The translations under genes and the position numbers were made by a program. Positions 59,947 to 64,000 of a DNA stretch of 64,000 bases are shown piece by piece; positions within the stretch are counted from its first letter, which is position 1, and each line of letters opens with the position of its first letter. Source of the stretch: Pseudomonas sp. Leaf58. GTDB lineage: Bacteria > Pseudomonadota > Gammaproteobacteria > Pseudomonadales > Pseudomonadaceae. Where the stretch lies: the NCBI RefSeq assembly GCF_003627215.1, contig NZ_CP032677.1, positions 4,717,501 through 4,781,500 on the forward strand. Direction: 5' to 3'. Under the pieces are notes generated by a model, which did not search any database, was not told the origin of the DNA, and saw only the letters and a list, made by a program, of their open reading frames with translations.

Positions 59947-60662
59947 ACGAGCGCATCCTGCTGCTGGGCGGGGTCACCGAAGCCCTGGCCATCGCCCGCC
60001 GCCTGGGCCCACAGCACATCTACAGCCTGGCGGGCATTGGCCGCGTGCCGCACGACCTGCACTGCCAGGTTCGGGTTGGCGGCTTTGGCGGCGCCGAAGG
60101 CCTGGCCCACTACCTACGCGAGGCGGCTATCACGCTGCTGGTCGATGCCACCCACCCCTACGCCGCGCAGATCAGCCGCAATGCCGTCAGCGCTGCACGC
60201 AGTGTGGGTATCCCCTGCTGGGCCTTGCGCCGCCCGGCCTGGCAGGCTCAAGCGGGGGACGACTGGCGCGAGGTCGAGGACTGGGCCGGTTTGATCGACG
60301 CGCTCAAGCCGTTCCGCAGGCCGCTGTTCACCTTGGGGCGTGAGCCGCTGCAACATCTGCATGAGATTCCGCCAGAGCAGTTCTGGACCTTACGGGCACT
60401 GGAGGCCTGCCCTGGTAACGCGCGTTGCGAAGTGATTGGCGCGCGTGGCCCATTCCATATCGAGGATGAACGGGCATTGTTCCAGCGCCGCAGGATCGAT
60501 GTGCTGATCAGCAAGAACAGCGGCAGCGTGGCAACCGAGCCAAAGCTGGAGGTGGCGCGTGAGCTTGGCGTGCCGGTGCTGGTCCTGAAGCGCCCGGTAC
60601 TGCCGGAGGTGGACCGGGTATTCGAATCGCTGGCTGAGCTGGCTGCAGCATTCGACCTGTAA
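59943..60662 (+). CDS. cobK: Precorrin-6A reductase
   Basis: A 239-aa NADPH-dependent reductase acting between CbiD/CobF and CobL. It begins [19 protein letters not shown], the nucleotide-binding start. [14 protein letters not shown] and the C-terminal [18 protein letters not shown] block are conserved in CobK/CbiJ. The ATG overlaps the cbiD stop. It is the last gene of the rightward cob unit. cobM is not in this window. Confidence 0.94.
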   Translation: MNERILLLGGVTEALAIARRLGPQHIYSLAGIGRVPHDLHCQVRVGGFGGAEGLAHYLREAAITLLVDATHPYAAQISRNAVSAARSVGIPCWALRRPAWQAQAGDDWREVEDWAGLIDALKPFRRPLFTLGREPLQHLHEIPPEQFWTLRALEACPGNARCEVIGARGPFHIEDERALFQRRRIDVLISKNSGSVATEPKLEVARELGVPVLVLKRPVLPEVDRVFESLAELAAAFDL

Positions 60663-60867
60663 TAACAAACTGTCGCAAGCGCGCCGCCCGTGTCATCCGG
60701 GCGCCGTCATCAGCCTGAGCAGACCTCGCTGCCCTAGGGGGGCGGGCTTGTCCGCGAAGCACGCGACACCGCTTCAACTGGCAATCTGCGTCACTTCACC
60801 GCACCCCGCCATTTTTACCTATACTCGGCCTTACAATACCCACCACGATTCCTGACCGGATCTCTCC
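60663..60867 (+). other. Intergenic region between cobK and the copper cluster
   Basis: 205 bases without a gene. A partial REP (GGCGGGCTTGTCCGCGAAGC) lies at 60741-60760. TATACT at 60820-60825 could be a -10 box for the copper cluster, with a poor TTCACC at 60795. I could not identify a clear CueR or CopR operator. Confidence 0.4.
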
Positions 60868-61257
60868 ATGCCCCCACGTCGGCACATCGCCTGGATAGCC
60901 TGCCTTGCAGTGCTGTTCAACCTGCTGGCCATGCCGCTGTCCTCTGCCGCGCCCAAGGGCCCGGCCGAGCAGCTGCTGTGGGGGGCTTTCTGCTCCAGCA
61001 TGGCCAACAAGGCCAAGGTCGACGTCCAGGCCCTGGCCAAGATCGACCTCGGCCCGCACAGCGACGACAGCGCCAGCATGATGAATTGCTGGTGCTGCTC
61101 GGGTGCCGCGCCGCTGCTAGCCCTGCCTGGCTACCCGCCACAGCTGCACAACCCGCCGACACTGCTCGCCGGGCTGCTGCCGCCACCCGCCGACTACCAA
61201 CCCACGCCGCGCCAACTTTGGCCTGCGCTCAACCCCCGTGCCTCTCCGCTGGCCTGA
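60868..61257 (+). CDS. DUF2946-type exported protein, copper cluster
   Basis: A 129-aa protein with a signal peptide (1-28, ending SSAAP) and a cysteine cluster MNCWCCSG at about residues 72-79 followed by a proline-rich tail. This fits the DUF2946 family, found beside copper transport genes. The Cys triad could bind Cu(I). It is 47 bases before the PCuAC gene on the same strand and may be co-transcribed with it and oprC. Its biochemical role is unknown. Confidence 0.78.
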   Translation: MPPRRHIAWIACLAVLFNLLAMPLSSAAPKGPAEQLLWGAFCSSMANKAKVDVQALAKIDLGPHSDDSASMMNCWCCSGAAPLLALPGYPPQLHNPPTLLAGLLPPPADYQPTPRQLWPALNPRASPLA

Positions 61258-61304
61258 GTTCATCGCGCTGTCTGCCTGAACCTGAACAGAAACGGAGATT
61301 CACC

Positions 61305-61790
61305 ATGCTCAAGCACGCCCTCGTCATGGCCGCCCTGCTGCTGCCTGGCGCCTTTGCCAATGCCCACGAATACACTGTGGGTGACCTGCACATCGCCCAC
61401 CCCTGGTCGCTGCAGTTGCCCCCCAACGCCCCCAACGTCGCTGCGTATTTCGTCGTGCACAACAACGGCAAAGCCGACGACCGCCTGCTGAGCGTCGAAA
61501 GCCCCATCAGCGATGACGCACAGCTGCACGAGCATGCCATGAGCACCAGCGGTGCCATGAAAATGCAGCAGGTGCCCAATGTGGTGGTACCTGCCGGCAA
61601 GGACGTGATGTTCGCCCCCGGCGCCTACCACGTGATGCTGATGCAGCCCAAGGACCGCAGCCTGCTCAGCGACGGCAAGCGCTTTCCGTTGACCCTGCAC
61701 TTCGAAAAGGCCGGCGACATCACCGTCGAAGTGGCCGTGCAGAAGCAGGCGCCGACGGACCAGCCGCAAGCTCACGAACACGCGCACTGA
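61305..61790 (+). CDS. Periplasmic copper chaperone, PCu(A)C family
   Basis: A 161-aa exported protein. The signal peptide ends at ANA (residue 20). The copper site of the family can be traced: His75/His77, Met79, Met85/Met87, then His109 and Met111 in YHVMLM. PCuAC proteins hold Cu(I) (and Cu(II) through extra His) and deliver it to cytochrome oxidase or other cuproproteins. A His-rich C-terminus (HEHAH) may add a Cu(II) site. ATG 61305 follows CGGAG. It is flanked by two DUF2946 genes and upstream of oprC, linking surface uptake to periplasmic delivery. Confidence 0.9.
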   Translation: MLKHALVMAALLLPGAFANAHEYTVGDLHIAHPWSLQLPPNAPNVAAYFVVHNNGKADDRLLSVESPISDDAQLHEHAMSTSGAMKMQQVPNVVVPAGKDVMFAPGAYHVMLMQPKDRSLLSDGKRFPLTLHFEKAGDITVEVAVQKQAPTDQPQAHEHAH

Positions 61791-61813
61791 CCACCTGATC
61801 CCAGGCACTCGCC

Positions 61814-62245
61814 ATGAGCCTGCCGCGCAACAGCAACCGCCCTACCACCCGCCCTGACCGCAGGCGCGCCGGTGGCGGATGGCTGAGCCTGTTCGCCATG
61901 TGGATGATCTTCATCGGCCCGCTGATTTCCCAGTCGATGCCGATGGAGCACCACACCGGCATGAGCATGCCGATGGACATGCCGATGGTGGCAGCCCATC
62001 AGCATGGCGACGACACCCATCACGCCCAGGCTGGCGATGGCCAGTTGCATGTGATGTGGGAAAAGTGCGGTTACTGCAGCCTGTTGTTCAATTGCCCGGC
62101 CCTGCCCCAGGCCCTCAGCCCGCTCAGCGCCGGCAGCCTCGTCCCCACCACCCACCTCTTTACGGCCACGCGCCAGGGCCATGCCCGGCAGGCTGTATTC
62201 CCCGGCGCGCGCAGCCGCGCCCCACCTTCCTCGCTCAACGTCTGA
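61814..62245 (+). CDS. Met/His-rich DUF2946 protein, copper cluster
   Basis: A 143-aa protein with a basic N-terminus, one hydrophobic segment (about 24-41) and then a striking Met/His region, MEHHTGMSMPMDMPM followed by HQHGDDTHH, resembling copper-binding methionine motifs. The DUF2946 cysteine motif is CGYCSLLFNC (about residues 85-94). The C-terminal 40 residues are Arg/Pro-rich and look unstructured. It is 23 bases after the PCuAC gene and 67 bases before oprC. Likely role: copper binding at the membrane before or after OprC transport (inference). Confidence 0.78.
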   Translation: MSLPRNSNRPTTRPDRRRAGGGWLSLFAMWMIFIGPLISQSMPMEHHTGMSMPMDMPMVAAHQHGDDTHHAQAGDGQLHVMWEKCGYCSLLFNCPALPQALSPLSAGSLVPTTHLFTATRQGHARQAVFPGARSRAPPSSLNV

Positions 62246-62312
62246 ACCCACATTTTTGCGCACGGAGCCAGGAGGCTTCGCGCTGACTCATGACTGATCG
62301 ACTGGAATCACT

Positions 62313-64000
62313 ATGTCCGGCTGCACCCCTGTTTTTGCCCTGTCCCTGCGTGGGACCATTGCCGCCGTGTGCGGCTCACTGCTGGCACCCGTGGCCCTGG
62401 CCGCCGACCCTGGCCATGAAGGCCATACGCACGACGCCCCCGAGCTGAGCCCGACGGTGATTACCGCCGTGGCCCCGAGCTCGCCGCTGACCGTGGTCAC
62501 CAACCCGAAAGAGCCGCGCCAGCCGGTGCCGGCCAGCGACGGCGCCGACTACCTGAAGACCATCCCTGGCTTTTCGGCCATCCGCGCCGGCGGCACCAAC
62601 GGCGACCCGGTACTGCGCGGCATGTTCGGCTCGCGCCTGAACATCCTCACCAATGGCGGCCTGATGCTGGGCGCCTGCCCCAACCGCATGGACGCCCCCA
62701 CCTCCTACATTTCGCCGGAGACCTACGACCGCCTGACCGTGATCAAAGGCCCGCAAAGCGTGATCTGGGGCCCGGGCGGCTCGGCAGGCACCATCCTCTT
62801 CGACCGCGAGCCGGAGAAGTTCGGCCCCCTCGGCAGCCGGGTCAACGCCAGCCTGCTGGCCGGCTCCAACGGCCGTTTCGACAAGGTGCTGGACGCCGCC
62901 GCCGGCAACAGCCAGGCCTACGCCCGCTTCGTCGGCAACCAGTCGCGTTCGGATGACTACCACGACGGCAACGACGACACCGTGCCGTCGCGCTGGGACA
63001 AATGGAACGGCGATGTTGCCCTCGGCTGGACCCCCGACCAGGACACCTTGCTCGAGCTCACCGCCGGCAAGGGCGATGGCGAAGCCCGCTATGCCGGGCG
63101 CGGCATGGACGGTTCGCAGTTCAAACGTGAAAGCCTGGGGCTGCGCTTTGAAAAGTCCAACCTGGGCGAGGTGCTCGACAAGGTCGAGGCGCAGGTCTAC
63201 TACAACTATGCCGACCACGTGATGGACAACTACAGCCTGCGCACGCCCTCGGGCAGCGGCATGATGGGCATGCCCATGGTCAGCAATGTCGACCGCCGCA
63301 CGCTCGGCGCACGCATCAAGGCCACCTGGCGCTGGGCCGACGTGCAATTGATCAGCGGCATCGACGCGCAGACCAACGAACATCGCAAGCGCGGCGGCAT
63401 GGGCGTGGATGCGCACAAGGGCCAGGCCTGGACCAAGGACGCCGACTTCCACAACTACGGCGCCTTCGGCGAGTTGACCTGGTACGTCAGTGGTGAGGAT
63501 CGGTTGATTACCGGCGCCCGCCTGGACCGTGCCTCGGCCCGCGACTTCCGTCAGGGCAGTGCTACCGAAGGCGATACCCGCGCCGACACCTTGCCCAGCG
63601 GCTTCATCCGCTACGAGCACGACCTGGCCGCCGTGCCGGCCACTACCTACATCGGCCTCGGCCATGCCCAGCGCTTCCCTGACTACTGGGAGCTGTTCTC
63701 GCCCAAGCTGGCACCACCCGGCGCAGCCAACGCCTTCGACGGTATCAAGCCAGAGAAGACCACCCAGCTCGACTTCGGCATCCAGTACCGCGACGAGCGC
63801 CTGGAAGCCTGGGCCTCGGGTTATGTAGGGCAGATCCGTGACTACATCCTGTTCGACTACCGCACCGGCATGATGGGCATGAGCACTTCGCAGGCACAGA
63901 ACATCGACGCGCGCATCATGGGCGGCGAACTGGGCGCGGCCTACTTGCTGACTGATAACTGGAAGGCCGACGCCACGCTGGCCTACGCTTGGGGCAAGAA
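62313..64000 (+). CDS. oprC: TonB-dependent copper receptor OprC (partial, runs off the right edge)
   Basis: 562 codons are visible and open to the window end, so the C-terminal part of the barrel is missing. The signal peptide ends around LAADPG (residues 28-33), followed by a His-rich HEGHTHD. The plug domain (about 45-165) contains SDGADYLKTIPGFSAIRAGG and VIKGPQSVIWGPGGSAGTI, the TonB-receptor plug signatures. MLGACPNRMDAP matches the copper-receptor subfamily, where a Cys/Met pair binds copper. Methionine-rich loops (GSGMMGMPMVS; GMMGMSTS) also fit copper. ATG 62313 has a weak TGGA site. It is the last gene of the copper cluster. Confidence 0.9.
   Translation, partial: MSGCTPVFALSLRGTIAAVCGSLLAPVALAADPGHEGHTHDAPELSPTVITAVAPSSPLTVVTNPKEPRQPVPASDGADYLKTIPGFSAIRAGGTNGDPVLRGMFGSRLNILTNGGLMLGACPNRMDAPTSYISPETYDRLTVIKGPQSVIWGPGGSAGTILFDREPEKFGPLGSRVNASLLAGSNGRFDKVLDAAAGNSQAYARFVGNQSRSDDYHDGNDDTVPSRWDKWNGDVALGWTPDQDTLLELTAGKGDGEARYAGRGMDGSQFKRESLGLRFEKSNLGEVLDKVEAQVYYNYADHVMDNYSLRTPSGSGMMGMPMVSNVDRRTLGARIKATWRWADVQLISGIDAQTNEHRKRGGMGVDAHKGQAWTKDADFHNYGAFGELTWYVSGEDRLITGARLDRASARDFRQGSATEGDTRADTLPSGFIRYEHDLAAVPATTYIGLGHAQRFPDYWELFSPKLAPPGAANAFDGIKPEKTTQLDFGIQYRDERLEAWASGYVGQIRDYILFDYRTGMMGMSTSQAQNIDARIMGGELGAAYLLTDNWKADATLAYAWGK

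Noticed and set aside
60795..60825. CueR-type promoter with a 19-base spacer before the copper cluster
   Set aside because: The spacing between TTCACC and TATACT is suggestive, but the spacer lacks the required dyad symmetry, so no operator is called.

Overview
The window is a contiguous, gene-dense stretch of a high-GC gammaproteobacterial chromosome. It is most consistent with the Pseudomonas putida group. The gene order ybeZ-ybeY-corC-lnt, leuS-lptE-holA, lipA-lipB, dacA-rlpA-mltB-rodA-mrdA-rlmH-rsfS-nadD-proA, prmA, dusB-fis-purH-purD-retS and the cob cluster is the standard Pseudomonas core order. Many intergenic spaces carry Pseudomonas-type REP palindromes built around GCGGGCTTGCCCGC or GCCGGCAAGCCAGCTCCCACA. 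Nearly everything is housekeeping. I saw no prophage, insertion sequence, CRISPR array, tRNA or rRNA.

Layout. 0-5 kb: an Lrp-type regulator, a DUF2788 membrane peptide, rluE, amn and an AidB-like flavoprotein. 5-15 kb: a 7TM sensor kinase diverging from thiD-thiE-hemL, a Sel1-repeat protein, then ybeZ-ybeY-corC-lnt (ribosome quality control and lipoprotein acylation). 15-23 kb: a YdcF-like protein, a 104-aa unknown, leuS-lptE-holA, arfA, a lipoprotein lytic transglycosylase and ldcA. 23-35 kb (minus strand): the lipoate genes, the elongasome/septal-wall block (dacA, rlpA, mltB, rodA, mrdA), then rlmH-rsfS-nadD-proA. 35-36 kb: a gene-free array of three tandem ~225-bp repeats. 36-44 kb: mpg, a DedA-PAP2 fusion, a LON-domain protein, lrgA-lrgB, a MaoC hydratase, prmA, a zinc-ribbon/DUF3426 protein and dusB-fis. 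44-50 kb: purH, purD and the Gac-pathway hybrid kinase retS. 50-53 kb: a MarC-family membrane protein and a minus-strand trio of unrecognised genes. 53-60.7 kb: a divergent cobalamin cluster (cobG-cobH-cobI-cobJ leftward, cobL-cbiD-cobK rightward). 60.8-64 kb: a copper cluster (DUF2946, PCuAC chaperone, DUF2946, oprC) running off the right edge.

Three points stand out. First, arfA carries an intrinsic terminator inside its own reading frame, upstream of its stop codon. This is the layout expected for a rescue factor made from non-stop mRNA and silenced by trans-translation. Second, the three unknown genes at 50.9-53.0 kb are diverged paralogues of one another: their N-terminal halves align almost without gaps around an H-x(7,8)-W-x3-Y core. 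They sit between the retS/marC locus and the cob operon, and the first of them meets marC tail to tail with stop codons sharing one CTAG. This trio is the best candidate for an undescribed system. Third, the proA-mpg gap holds a young tandem triplication of a unique segment plus REP, opposed by a 75-bp perfect inverted copy.

Reading limits: all family names come from recognising motifs and gene order by eye. No alignment, structure prediction or database search was run. Starts were chosen from Shine-Dalgarno spacing, overlaps and usual family length.
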